Assembly: GCF_001612825.1 (NCBI RefSeq)
Contig: NZ_BDBE01000028.1
Span: 1-64,000 of the forward strand
DNA length: 64,000 nucleotides
Direction of reading: 5' to 3'
Origin: Nocardia caishijiensis NBRC 108228
Lineage (GTDB): Bacteria > Actinomycetota > Actinomycetes > Mycobacteriales > Mycobacteriaceae
Shown in pieces: positions 53,850 to 62,742 of the stretch (within the stretch, counting starts at the first letter, position 1; each line of letters begins with the position of its first letter). Below the pieces are notes generated by a model. It had not been told where the DNA came from. It saw only the letters and a list, made by a program, of their open reading frames with translations, and did not search any database. Position numbers and translations under genes: made by a program.

Positions 53850-54105
53850 CTGCTTCGAGATCACCACGCTCTGGTGGCGGCGTTCCCCGAGAAAGAACCC
53901 GCACGAGAGCGTGATGTCGATCGTCCAGCGCGGCATGACGCACGGGCGTGGCAGCACCCGCGGCTGCGGCGAGCCGACCGATCAGCGCTGCTCGACAGCA
54001 GTTCCATGCTCAGATCGGCGAGCTCGGGCGGCCGCCGTTGAGAACGGGCTTCCCAGGGCCTGACAGGGTCGCGTACAGGACGTCGCCGGGTGTGGTGCAC
54101 GTGGG
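53850..54105. other. Intergenic region without supportable gene
   Basis: About 256 bp of GC-rich sequence with only short frames. A decayed gene on the minus strand cannot be excluded, but no conserved motif is visible. Confidence 0.4.
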
Positions 54106-55017
54106 TCAGGGAGTGGGGAGTTGTTCGATGGACACCGGTTCGAGATAACTGGCGGGTTTGGGTTTGGCGTTGCAGCCGGCCTGGCGGGGTGGGGCGGGGG
54201 CGGTGCGGGTGGTCACGCGCCAGCGGCGGCCGTCGCGGTGAGTGACGATGGCGGCGCCCGCGCGGGTCGGGTCGTGCGTGGGGGTGGGGTCGAGGTCGAC
54301 GGTGAGGGCGTCGGCCGGTGCTGAGACCTGTTCGCGGACAACGACTTCGGCCAGTTGAGCGATCGGGGGGTAGCAGCTGCGACCGCGCAGGCCGGTGAGG
54401 GAGACCTCGCCGGTGTCGGCGGCGGCGAGCAGGTCGCGGGCGGCCGAAGCGTCGACGCGGCCGTAGGTGAGGCCCGACGGAAGCAGGACGACGGCCGGGG
54501 CGAAGCGGTGGCCGCCGGTGTGGGAGGCCTCCCAGACGCGCTCGGGGTGGTCGGCGGCCAGGGCGGCGGCGATCGGGCGGCCGAGCCGGGCGCAGCACTG
54601 GTCGCGCTTGCCGTGTGCGCAGACCAGGACGACCGGATCGTCCACCGGCACACCGAGCTCCGGGGCGGGGCCGTCGACCAGGTGCAGGTCGATGTCGAAA
54701 AGCTCACGTAGGTCGGTGATCTCGAACCGCACACACCACGAACCCTCGGGCCGTGAACTGGCCAGCAACACGGTGCGCGTGCCGGTGAACTCGTAGCGCC
54801 CGGGACGGCGGATCAACGTCGGACGCACCTTCGCTGACGACGTGCGCGCAGCCAACTCGGGTGTGATCTCCGGGCCGAGCACCTCGTCGCCCAGCACGTC
54901 ACGGCCCCACGCCCCGGGATGCTCGATACACAGCCACCCCGTGGCGTGTACCGCCGTGCCGAGCAGCGGAAGGTCGGCGGCGGCCGCCGAACACACCATG
55001 CCCTCGAACGGATTCAT
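54106..55017 (-). CDS. Sucrase/ferredoxin-like family protein
   Basis: 303 residues of the Suc_Fer-like (thioredoxin-like [2Fe-2S]) family: CSAAAADLPLLGTAVHATGWLCIEHPG, then VLVCAHGKRDQCCARLGRPIAAAL and ASHTGGHRFAPAVVLLPSGLTYGRV. Cys residues in the CAHGKRDQCC block are cluster-ligand candidates. The electron partner is unknown. ATG at 55017 has AGGAGG upstream. It is downstream of imuB on the same strand with a gap of about 95 nt. Confidence 0.82.
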   Translation of the reverse strand: MNPFEGMVCSAAAADLPLLGTAVHATGWLCIEHPGAWGRDVLGDEVLGPEITPELAARTSSAKVRPTLIRRPGRYEFTGTRTVLLASSRPEGSWCVRFEITDLRELFDIDLHLVDGPAPELGVPVDDPVVLVCAHGKRDQCCARLGRPIAAALAADHPERVWEASHTGGHRFAPAVVLLPSGLTYGRVDASAARDLLAAADTGEVSLTGLRGRSCYPPIAQLAEVVVREQVSAPADALTVDLDPTPTHDPTRAGAAIVTHRDGRRWRVTTRTAPAPPRQAGCNAKPKPASYLEPVSIEQLPTP

Positions 55018-55113
55018 CACCGCACCTCCTTCCGCACTCGGATCTCCTGACCGGAGTTCACTGTAGAGCGGCACGGCAATGCACGGTTCACACCCTCGCT
55101 GAGCAGCTACTTT

Positions 55114-56772
55114 CTACTCGTACACCCCCTCGGCGTGCCAGCCGTGTTCGTCGTGGACCAACAGGGCCGCGCGGATCTCGGTGGGGTCGGCGTCGAGCTG
55201 GACCTGGACGCGGACGGCGGTGGTCGCGGGTTCGGCGGCGGACCACCAGCGTTCGACGACGGGCCAGGGGCCTGCCCAGCCGAGCAGGGACCACCGCTTG
55301 CGGCCCCAGCTCAGACGCACCGGGTCGGCGGTGAACAGGCCGCGGTCGGTGACATCGACGTCGGTGCCGTCGGCAGCGGTCAGATGGACGGTCGGGCGGT
55401 GCAGCAGGAGCAGGGTGGGGGCCGGTTCGGGGAGACGGCCGGGCCACGGGTGGGCGGGATCGGCGCTCGGGGTGAGTTCGTCGCCGAGGGCGATCATGGT
55501 GATGCGTTCGGCGGGGCCACGGCCGCCACTGAGCACACCGATGCGCACCGCCTCACCGCCGAGCAGACCCTGCACCCGGACCAGCGCACGCCTGGCGCGT
55601 TCGGTCTGCTCGCCCTCACCGCCCCACAGCCCCAGCTGCAACGCGCCCGCAGCGACCACTTCGACCGGTTCCAAGGTGAGCGCGACGATGGGACCGGTGG
55701 GGCGGGCGCGGTGGGTGAGCCAGCCGTCGAGCTGCCAGCGGACCCGGTCGGCGGTGTCGGGCGGGGTGAGTGGGCGCGCGCACCGCCAGATCCTGGTGAG
55801 TTCCTCGCCGGTCTCGGTGCGGGCGGTGACGGCGAGCCGGGTGCACGACACCCCCGCCGCCGACAGGGCCGCGTGCAAGCGGGTGGACAGTTGCCTGCTC
55901 GCGAAGGCGGCGGCGTCGACCCGGTCGACGGGTGGGTCGCAGGCCAGCTCGACGGTCAGTTCCGGGGCAGGTCTACGCGCCGAAGGCGGGCGTTCCGGGA
56001 GGGCGCGCGCCATGCGATGGGCATGCACGGCGTCGGCACCGAACCGGGACGCCACCTCGGCGGGTGCGAGTCGGGCGAAGTCGCCGATGCGGCGTAAACC
56101 CAAGCGGTGCAACAGGTCCGCGAGGTCGGCGCGATCTGGTGCGGCCAGGCTCGGTTCGGCCGCGAGCTCGGATACGGGCAGGGGCGCGAGGTAGCGCGTG
56201 CCCTCCCCCGGCGCGACGATCGCGCCGCGCTTGGCCGCGATAACCGCCGTCGACATGGTGTCGGCGATCCCGATCTGCGCCTCGGTCCCGGCCACGGCGA
56301 CCGCGTCGATCAACCGTTCCGCGGCCGCCTCCTCGGAGCCGAAATACCGTGCGGCACCCCGCGCGCCGAGCACGATCAGCCCCGGCCGCAACACCTCGAC
56401 ACCCGGCACAGTGGCATCGACGGCGCCGACCACCGGTTCGAACATTCGCGCATCGCGGTCCGGGTCGTCCTGCGCGACGACGAGTTCCGGGCAGCAGCCC
56501 TGCGCGTCCCGCCTGCGCATCCCACGACGTACCCCCTCGGCCCGCGCGATCGCCGAACAGGCGACCACCCGGTTCCCCCGCAACACCGCGATCGGTCGCT
56601 GCGCCGCAACCCCCATCCCGGCCGCGGCCGCCACAGCAGGCCAATCCGGGCACCACACCGCAACCACCCGATCAGCGCGCCCCACGACAACACCCGACCC
56701 CGCTCCCCCACCGCGATACCGCGGGCCGCACCGAGCTTGTCGTCCACGCCACTTGGCCATCCGGACGACCAA
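55114..56772 (-). CDS. imuB: ImuB, Y-family polymerase-like mutasome hub
   Basis: 552-residue Y-family polymerase homologue. In the mutasome it binds DnaE2 and the beta clamp rather than copying DNA. Here the first catalytic acidic motif of active Y-polymerases is replaced by VAVWCPDWPAVAAAAG, and the second acidic pair is not visible, as in other ImuB proteins. The palm/fingers region is followed by a little-finger-like part and a C-terminal ImuB-specific tail. It lies 140 nt downstream of imuA'. Confidence 0.9.
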   Translation of the reverse strand: MVVRMAKWRGRQARCGPRYRGGGAGSGVVVGRADRVVAVWCPDWPAVAAAAGMGVAAQRPIAVLRGNRVVACSAIARAEGVRRGMRRRDAQGCCPELVVAQDDPDRDARMFEPVVGAVDATVPGVEVLRPGLIVLGARGAARYFGSEEAAAERLIDAVAVAGTEAQIGIADTMSTAVIAAKRGAIVAPGEGTRYLAPLPVSELAAEPSLAAPDRADLADLLHRLGLRRIGDFARLAPAEVASRFGADAVHAHRMARALPERPPSARRPAPELTVELACDPPVDRVDAAAFASRQLSTRLHAALSAAGVSCTRLAVTARTETGEELTRIWRCARPLTPPDTADRVRWQLDGWLTHRARPTGPIVALTLEPVEVVAAGALQLGLWGGEGEQTERARRALVRVQGLLGGEAVRIGVLSGGRGPAERITMIALGDELTPSADPAHPWPGRLPEPAPTLLLLHRPTVHLTAADGTDVDVTDRGLFTADPVRLSWGRKRWSLLGWAGPWPVVERWWSAAEPATTAVRVQVQLDADPTEIRAALLVHDEHGWHAEGVYE

Positions 56773-56912
56773 CCATCGCGGACCACACCGAGTTCGTTGT
56801 CCACGCCTTCGTGACAGCGCGGACGGCGATCGATCGCGTCCGGTCGACGGGCACGAGGTAGGCGACGAGGGTGGTCATGCCTGTCGCGCAGGGTTGGGCA
56901 TCAGGCCGGTCG

Positions 56913-57668
56913 TCATGACACGGCCTCGTGTAAGGCGGTGACTTCGGTTGGGCGGGTGACATTTTCACGAGCCAGCCATTCGGTGCGGCCCGCGCGAGCG
57001 CACAGGTCCATGCGGCCCTGGCGGGGTGGGCCCGCCTTGGCGCTGACGCGCACGTCGAGGCAGACCGAACGCAGGCGACCGCGACCGGGACCGAGGCCGT
57101 CGTAACCGGCGACCCGGGTGTCCAGACGCAAGGCCGGGTTGGTCCACTCGCCGCCCGCGACGACGAGGGTGGTGCCACGGTTGCGGGCGCGGGCGGCGAG
57201 CACGCGGCAGCGGGCCGGGGGGACGGCGAAGCCGTGCAGGCCGAGGACCACCAGGTCCAGGCCGTCGAGCAGGACCGCGGCCACCTCGGCCGGGTCGGGG
57301 CCGGGGTCGGGGACGACCGCGAGGCGCGAGAGCTGCGCACCCATTTCGGCGGCCGCCAGCAAACCGAGCCGCGGCAGACCGACCACCGCCGCGTGCCCAC
57401 CGCCGCCGGTGACCGAGGCGAGCAGACCGGTGAGCAACGAATGCGCACCGGAATAGGCGACCACCGAGCCCTTCGGCAGCCCGCCGTCGGGCAGCAGGTC
57501 GGCCAACGGCGCGGGGACGGGCAGCAGATCACGACGAAGTGGCTGTTCACGGGGTATGTGCGCGGCCACGGACGCACCGCGTCCCGGCACCGAGGCCATC
57601 CGCCGACGCAACTCGTCGAGCATGTGCTCGCGCGTGCCCGGCTCGGGCGACACCCTGTTCGAACCCAT
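56913..57668 (-). CDS. imuA': ImuA' mutasome accessory protein
   Basis: 251 residues, a RecA-fold-like protein: LADLLPDGGLPKGSVVAYSG, GHAAVVGLPRLGLLAAAEMG, LDGLDLVVLGLHGF and RARNRGTTLVV. It interacts with ImuB in damage-induced mutagenesis. The start is one of a GTG-GTG-TTG-ATG series; the ATG was taken. A LexA-type box lies 87 bp upstream. Confidence 0.85.
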   Translation of the reverse strand: MGSNRVSPEPGTREHMLDELRRRMASVPGRGASVAAHIPREQPLRRDLLPVPAPLADLLPDGGLPKGSVVAYSGAHSLLTGLLASVTGGGGHAAVVGLPRLGLLAAAEMGAQLSRLAVVPDPGPDPAEVAAVLLDGLDLVVLGLHGFAVPPARCRVLAARARNRGTTLVVAGGEWTNPALRLDTRVAGYDGLGPGRGRLRSVCLDVRVSAKAGPPRQGRMDLCARAGRTEWLARENVTRPTEVTALHEAVS

Positions 57669-57754
57669 CAACACCACCTACTTCCACGATGGACCCGCGA
57701 GCGGAGAACCACTCGTCACCGAAACGACAGCACCGTTTCAGCTATCGATCGTAT

Positions 57755-57770
57755 TCGAATATACGTTCGA
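57755..57770. promoter_or_regulatory. LexA/SOS box upstream of imuA'
   Basis: TCGAAT-ATAC-GTTCGA differs at one position from TCGAAC-N4-GTTCGA. It sits between the divergent imuA' and Ser/Thr kinase genes, about 85 bp from each start. Confidence 0.75.
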
Positions 57771-57855
57771 TAGCGACCAGCGTGACAGCCACCCCTCCTC
57801 CTGTCCACACACAAGATCCCGGCCAGTCAGCGGCAGATTCGGCTACCCTCGCACC

Positions 57856-58986
57856 GTGACCGAACGTGCTCGTCCCCATATCGGCCCCGACTACCTGGTC
57901 GCGGGCCGCTACCGCCTGCAGTCGAAGCTGGGCGGGGGTGGCATGGGTGCGGTCTGGCTGGCGACCGATCGGCTACTCAACCGGGAAGTCGCGATCAAGC
58001 AGGTGCTCACCACGGCGGGTCTGAGCGAGGCCGAGGCCGAGCGAGTGCGCAACAGTATCGTGCACGAGGGCCGGGTGGCGGCCAAACTGTCGCACGAGCA
58101 CGCCATCGCCGTCTACGACGTGGTGATCGAGGCGGGCGAACCGTGGCTCGTCATGGAGTACTTACCCTCGCGCAGTGTGGCCAAGGCGCTCGCGCTGGTG
58201 GACGCACTGCCCGCGGTGGAAGTCGCCCAGATCGGCGCGCAGGTGGCCGACGCGCTCGCCGCCGCCCACGCCGCGGGCATCGTGCACCGCGACATCAAAC
58301 CAGGCAACATCCTCGTCGCCGACCGAGGCCCCGACCTGGGCAAGGCGAAACTCAGCGACTTCGGCATCTCCCGCGGCGCGGGCGACCCCCACGGTGACGA
58401 ACCCGACGGCGTGATCACCGGCACCCCCGCCTACCTGCCGCCCGAGGTGGCCCGCGGCGCCCAGCCCACCGAGGCCAGCGACGTGTTCTCCCTCGGCGCG
58501 ACCCTCTACACCGCGCTGGAGGGTCAGCCGCCGTTCGGTTTCGACGACGACGAGAACGACGTGGTGACCCGGGCCGCGATGGGCCGCATCATCCCGCCCA
58601 CCCGCACCGGCATCCTCACCCAGCCGCTGCTGCACATGCTCGAGCCCGCGCCACAGCGCCGCCCGACCATGGCCGAGGCCCGCGACGAAATCCTCACCGC
58701 CGCTTTCGGCCCCGGCACCGGCGCCTACATCCTCGGTGTCCCGCTGCGCACCGAGGACGGCACCATCCCGGCCTGGGCGTCGCGCAGCGGCGCCAGCGGC
58801 GTGCGCAGCCCCAATGCCCAGCCGCTGCCCCGCCCGCACCGGGCCCCCTCGGCCGCACCCGCCGCGCGCCCCCAGCGCAGCGGCAGCTTCTTCGACGACC
58901 TGCCCAACGGCGCACCGCTGGCGATCGGCGCGGGCGTGCTGATCGGCCTGGTCATCCTGATCGCCCTCATCATCGCGGTGATGTAG
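57856..58986 (+). CDS. Serine/threonine protein kinase (Pkn-type, no sensor domain)
   Basis: 376 residues with a complete Hanks-type kinase domain: LGGGGMGAVWLATD, VAIKQV, HRDIKPGNIL, DFGISRG and APE-like LPPEVA. A Pro/Ala-rich linker leads to a single C-terminal membrane helix at the extreme end, with no outside sensor domain. GTG at 57856 is 6 nt after TACCCT, suggesting a leaderless mRNA. Divergent from imuA', with a SOS box between. Confidence 0.9.
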   Translation: MTERARPHIGPDYLVAGRYRLQSKLGGGGMGAVWLATDRLLNREVAIKQVLTTAGLSEAEAERVRNSIVHEGRVAAKLSHEHAIAVYDVVIEAGEPWLVMEYLPSRSVAKALALVDALPAVEVAQIGAQVADALAAAHAAGIVHRDIKPGNILVADRGPDLGKAKLSDFGISRGAGDPHGDEPDGVITGTPAYLPPEVARGAQPTEASDVFSLGATLYTALEGQPPFGFDDDENDVVTRAAMGRIIPPTRTGILTQPLLHMLEPAPQRRPTMAEARDEILTAAFGPGTGAYILGVPLRTEDGTIPAWASRSGASGVRSPNAQPLPRPHRAPSAAPAARPQRSGSFFDDLPNGAPLAIGAGVLIGLVILIALIIAVM

Positions 58987-59156
58987 GCGTATCGCCGCAC
59001 CCCGAGACACACCGCCGTCGCCGAGCCGACCCGCACGCCGGGTGGGTGCGTCCATCCCGCGCGATCACGCGGTTCTGCCACACCGAATCGAGCCTGCGCC
59101 GGGGGAAGTGCGAGGCCGCACGATCATCGAACCACCGTGCGGAATGCGCCGCGCGA

Positions 59157-59798
59157 TCACTCGATGCGGCGGCGATGGGCCCAGCGGGTGAGGGCGTTGC
59201 GGTTGGACTGCTGGGTTTTGCGCAGCACGTTCGAGGCGTGGGTTTCCACGGTTTTCACCGAGATGAACAGGCTTTCGGCGATCTCGCGGTAGGTGTATCC
59301 GCGGGCGAGCAGGCGCAGCACTTCCAGCTCGCGCGGGGTGAGGGAGTCCAGTTCGGGGTCGAGTGGCGGTTCGGGGACCGGGGAGCGGCCGGTGAACGAG
59401 TCGAGGACGAAACCGGCCAGCCTGGGACTGAACACCGCGTCACCACCCGCGACCCGCCGGATGCCGTCGGCCAGTTCGGCGCCGGAGATCGTCTTGGTGA
59501 CGTACCCGCGCGCGCCCGCCCGGATCACCGCGATCACGTCCTCGGCCGCGTCCGACACGCTCAGCGCCAAACACACCGGGCCGGAAGCGATTCCGCTCAG
59601 CACCGCGACGCCGCCGCCGTCGGGCATGTGCACGTCGAGCAGCACCACATCCGGTTTCGCGGCATCGATCCCGGCGATCGCCTCCGCCACGCCCCCGGCC
59701 TCGCCGACGACCTCCATGTCGGTTTCCCGGCTCAGTTCCGCTCGCACACCCGACCGGAAGACCGCGTGATCGTCGACCAGAAACACCCGCACACTCAC
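59157..59798 (-). CDS. LuxR/NarL-family response regulator
   Basis: 213 residues. The receiver domain (LVDDHAVFRSG, phospho-acceptor D in VVLLDVHMPDG, K in GYVTKTISG) is followed by a LuxR HTH (SLTPRELEVLRLLARGYTYREIAESLFISVKTVETHASNVLRK). Its partner is the PspC-type histidine kinase immediately upstream on the same strand. GTG start with AGGAG. Confidence 0.93.
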   Translation of the reverse strand: MSVRVFLVDDHAVFRSGVRAELSRETDMEVVGEAGGVAEAIAGIDAAKPDVVLLDVHMPDGGGVAVLSGIASGPVCLALSVSDAAEDVIAVIRAGARGYVTKTISGAELADGIRRVAGGDAVFSPRLAGFVLDSFTGRSPVPEPPLDPELDSLTPRELEVLRLLARGYTYREIAESLFISVKTVETHASNVLRKTQQSNRNALTRWAHRRRIE

Positions 59799-59835
59799 TC
59801 GAGACTCCTCATTCGAACCGCGAACCTGATGCTCA

Positions 59836-60028
59836 TCGGTACCACACCACGATGTCGGGGCGGCGCGATCGGGGCATCACCGACCACGCCGCGGTTTCCG
59901 GGCCACGCAAACGGATCCTCAGTGCCACACCACGACGTCCGCGCGACCAGGCCTTCAGCGACCACGCCTCCGTTTCCCGGCCGCGCGACCGGGATCTCAG
60001 CGATGTCCGGGCCGCGCGAACCAGGCGC
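59836..60028. repeat. Degenerate direct repeats between the kinase and regulator genes
   Basis: Two imperfect copies of a unit of about 83 bp (CCACACCACGAYGTC ... CGACCACGCC ... GTTTCC.GGCC.CGC, ending ATCTCAG or ATCCTCAG) begin near 59842 and 59925, with a partial third near 60000. The 230-bp region has no gene. Confidence 0.5.
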
Positions 60029-61708
60029 TCAGCGGTCGACCGGCTGATCGCGATCCACCTGGTCCAGGCGCAGCGCGGCGGTGGGCGCATCGGTGGAGGC
60101 TTCGACCGGTTGGGTCTCGTCGCTCGGCTCGGAGGTACCGGAGTCCGTGCGCGGCATGACGATCCGCACCTCGGTACCGCGCCCGACGGTCGAGTCGATC
60201 TCGGCCGTGCCCCCGCGGCGTTCGATGCGGGCGCAGATCGATTTGGCCACTCCGCGCCGATCGGCGGGCACCGACGACACGTCGAAACCGGCGCCGCGAT
60301 CGCGCACGAAAATGCTCACCTGGTGCGGTTCGGTTTCGGCGAAGAGGTCGATCTCGGGCACGTCGGCGTGCTTGGCCGCGTTGACCAGTGCCTCACGGGT
60401 GGCGCCGAGCAGCGCGGTGAAGTGCTCCTTGGGCAGGCCCGCGCCGGTGTCGCCCGGGTCCATCGCGACATCGCCGACGGTGACCGGCGTGACCTTCACC
60501 CCGTGCTGGTCCTCCACCTCGCCCGCGATGGTTCGCAGGGCGGCCGACAGGCTCGAATGTGCGGGCGCGGCATCGTCGAAGAGCCATTTGCGCAGTTCGC
60601 GTTCCTGGCTGCGAGCCAGGCGGAGCACTTCCTGTGGGTCCTCGGCTTGGCGCTGGATCAGCGCGAGGGTCTGCAGCACCGAGTCGTGCAGATGGGAGGC
60701 GATCTCCTCGCGCTCCTCGTTGCGGATGCGGGCGCCGCGTTCGGCATTGAGCGCGCGGACCATGCGCAACCACAGCGGCACCGTGAGCAGGCCCGCGCCG
60801 ACCAGGGTCACTGCCACGGCGATCAGGGCCGAACCGAGCGAACTCAGGTCGATACGGGCCAGCACGACCACACCGAGCCCGAACACGATCAGCGTCGCCC
60901 CGGCTACGATGCGCGACCAGGTGACCACCGACGGTCGCGCGGGCAGCCCGAACAGCGCCCGCGGCCCCGGGGCGGCGACATCGTATTCGCGCCACACCAG
61001 CGCGGCGCCGATCGCGACCACGACGACCGGCACGATCACCTTCGCCGCCGTGCCCTGGAACAACCAGCCGACGGTGACCGCGAGCACCATCCCGAGCAGG
61101 GCCAGCCCGATCGCTTGTCGGCGCTCGTCGCCCGTCGGCGCGGTCGCGTCGCCACCGGCGGGGGTGAAGATCCACAGCAGTCCGTAGGCCACCAGACCAG
61201 CACCGACCAAGGCGGACAGCAACACGAACGCCAACCGCACCTTGAACACGTCGACGCCGAGATGGTCGGCCAGGCCACCCGCGACACCACCGATCACCCG
61301 GCCGCCGGTGCGGCGGACCAGCCGGGGGGTCGTCGGCAATGCCGGGTCACCTGATTCTGGAGCGGGAACTGGGAGCACACCGGGGAGGTACCCCCGTGGC
61401 ACGCCGTAACCCTGCGGCGGGACCGGTGGGAAACCCGCGGCCGGACGGTATGGCTGCGGCATCGGCCGATACTGCTGAGCACCGCCGTACTGCTGAGCAC
61501 CGCCGTACTGCGGGGTGCCGCCGTACTGCGGGGTGCCGCCGTACTGCGCGGCAGCCTGGCGGTACTGCCGGACAGCCTCGCGATAGCGCCGACCGCTCGG
61601 CCGAGGCGGCACTGGCCGCGGCATCCGCGCGGAGCCGTTGATCCCGGGGGCGGAGCCGGGCCCGGGTACCCCCTGGGCGGCGGTGCGGGCGGGAACAGAC
61701 GGATCCAT
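60029..61708 (-). CDS. PspC-domain sensor histidine kinase
   Basis: 559 residues. A Pro/Tyr-rich N-terminus with QYGGxx repeats (residues 55-80) is followed by a PspC domain (RTGGRVIGGVAGGLADHLGVDVFKVRLAF) and several membrane helices. A HisKA_3-type dimer/phospho-acceptor segment EEREEIASHLHDSVLQTLALIQ and an HATPase (ATREALVNAAKHA, RDRGAGFD) complete it. It senses envelope state and phosphorylates the LuxR-type regulator. ATG at 61708 (MDPSVPA) chosen; the upstream frame looks non-coding. Confidence 0.9.
   Translation of the reverse strand: MDPSVPARTAAQGVPGPGSAPGINGSARMPRPVPPRPSGRRYREAVRQYRQAAAQYGGTPQYGGTPQYGGAQQYGGAQQYRPMPQPYRPAAGFPPVPPQGYGVPRGYLPGVLPVPAPESGDPALPTTPRLVRRTGGRVIGGVAGGLADHLGVDVFKVRLAFVLLSALVGAGLVAYGLLWIFTPAGGDATAPTGDERRQAIGLALLGMVLAVTVGWLFQGTAAKVIVPVVVVAIGAALVWREYDVAAPGPRALFGLPARPSVVTWSRIVAGATLIVFGLGVVVLARIDLSSLGSALIAVAVTLVGAGLLTVPLWLRMVRALNAERGARIRNEEREEIASHLHDSVLQTLALIQRQAEDPQEVLRLARSQERELRKWLFDDAAPAHSSLSAALRTIAGEVEDQHGVKVTPVTVGDVAMDPGDTGAGLPKEHFTALLGATREALVNAAKHADVPEIDLFAETEPHQVSIFVRDRGAGFDVSSVPADRRGVAKSICARIERRGGTAEIDSTVGRGTEVRIVMPRTDSGTSEPSDETQPVEASTDAPTAALRLDQVDRDQPVDR
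61470..61541. repeat. Four tandem 18-bp repeats within the histidine kinase gene
   Basis: TACTGCTGAGCACCGCCG occurs twice, then TACTGCGGGGTGCCGCCG twice. They encode QYGGAQ and QYGGTP repeats. Because the unit is 18 bp, gain or loss keeps frame. Confidence 0.9.
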
Positions 61709-62023
61709 ACTTCGATACTGGCACGCGCGAGCGGTGGCCGACATCAGGAAAGACCCTGATCTGTGCCCCGATGTCGGTGATTCCGTGCCGACCTGCGCCG
61801 GAGCCTGTCCGGTCCGGACAGAAACCGGCCACCACCTGCGCGGATCCACCCGCACCCGCGACCTGCGCGGAGCCGCCGACGACGACCGGACCGGAAAACC
61901 GGAAGTCGTACTCTCAGCAGGGATTTCAGGGTTCACCCCGGTCTTTCACAAGCCCGGTCACAGACGATCTTCCTACGTTGATGGCAGGCCGGAACCACGG
62001 CCGCCGCTTCAGGGGAGGAACAC

Positions 62024-62653
62024 GTGAACATCATCACCACCGTGCTGGGTGCCACCACCATCGCGCTGAGCACTCTCGGGATGACGCCGATCGCCTCGGC
62101 CACGCCGATGGCACCGCACGAATCGACCTACCACGGTCCCGAGGGGTTCCAGCTCACCATCGGCCATACCGACCAGTCCTACCGCCTGGTGCCGCCGCTC
62201 AACGCCATGCCGACCAACCGCGAGGTATTTCTGAACAACACCGCCTACGTCACCGCACCGCCCGGGGCGACCGGTGACCTCAGCTCCGGCTACCTCGTGG
62301 CCTGTGCTGTCGACCTGGAGCTGTCGGTCGGCATCGACGGCGGAATCTCGGTGGACGCGGGGGCGAGCGTCGGGTTCGGTTCCTCGGGTCCCGACGGCTC
62401 GGTCGACGTGGGTCCGTCGATCTCGGCGGGCCTGGATCTGAGCCTGTCGCTCGCCCCAGGCGAGATCAAGAAGATCGACATGGGGTCGATGCCGCTGAGC
62501 TCGGGCACCACCTACCTGGTGAACCGGGACTTCCACCTGATGGTCGGCAACTGCGGCGGCCCGCTCAACGTCTACTCGTGGGCGACGGTCACCGCCGGAA
62601 CCGGACAGGTCGAGGCCACGAACTCGATCTTCGGCGACACCATGTTCCTGTGA
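62024..62653 (+). CDS. MspA-family porin
   Basis: 209 residues: a signal peptide (about 26 residues) and a mature MspA-like beta-barrel with VEATNSIFG near the end and several Gly-rich strands (SVGIDGGISVDAGASVGFG). MspA porins form octameric channels in the mycolate outer membrane and let small solutes in. GTG start with AGGGGAGG. The presence of such a gene is strong evidence for a mycolic actinomycete. Confidence 0.88.
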   Translation: MNIITTVLGATTIALSTLGMTPIASATPMAPHESTYHGPEGFQLTIGHTDQSYRLVPPLNAMPTNREVFLNNTAYVTAPPGATGDLSSGYLVACAVDLELSVGIDGGISVDAGASVGFGSSGPDGSVDVGPSISAGLDLSLSLAPGEIKKIDMGSMPLSSGTTYLVNRDFHLMVGNCGGPLNVYSWATVTAGTGQVEATNSIFGDTMFL

Positions 62654-62660
62654 CCACCCT

Positions 62661-62690
62661 GCCGAACCCGGCACCCGCGCCGGGTTCGGC
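62661..62690 (+). terminator. Terminator after the MspA gene
   Basis: Perfect 12-bp stem GCCGAACCCGGC / GCCGGGTTCGGC with a 6-nt loop, 8 nt past the stop. Confidence 0.85.
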
Positions 62691-62742
62691 GGCCTTGCGA
62701 ATATCATTGCCCCGGTCACCTTTTCATCGGCCGGGGGGTTCG

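Noticed and set aside
53850..54105. Possible transposase remnant on the minus strand.
   Set aside because: No conserved motif or terminal repeats could be seen in any frame.
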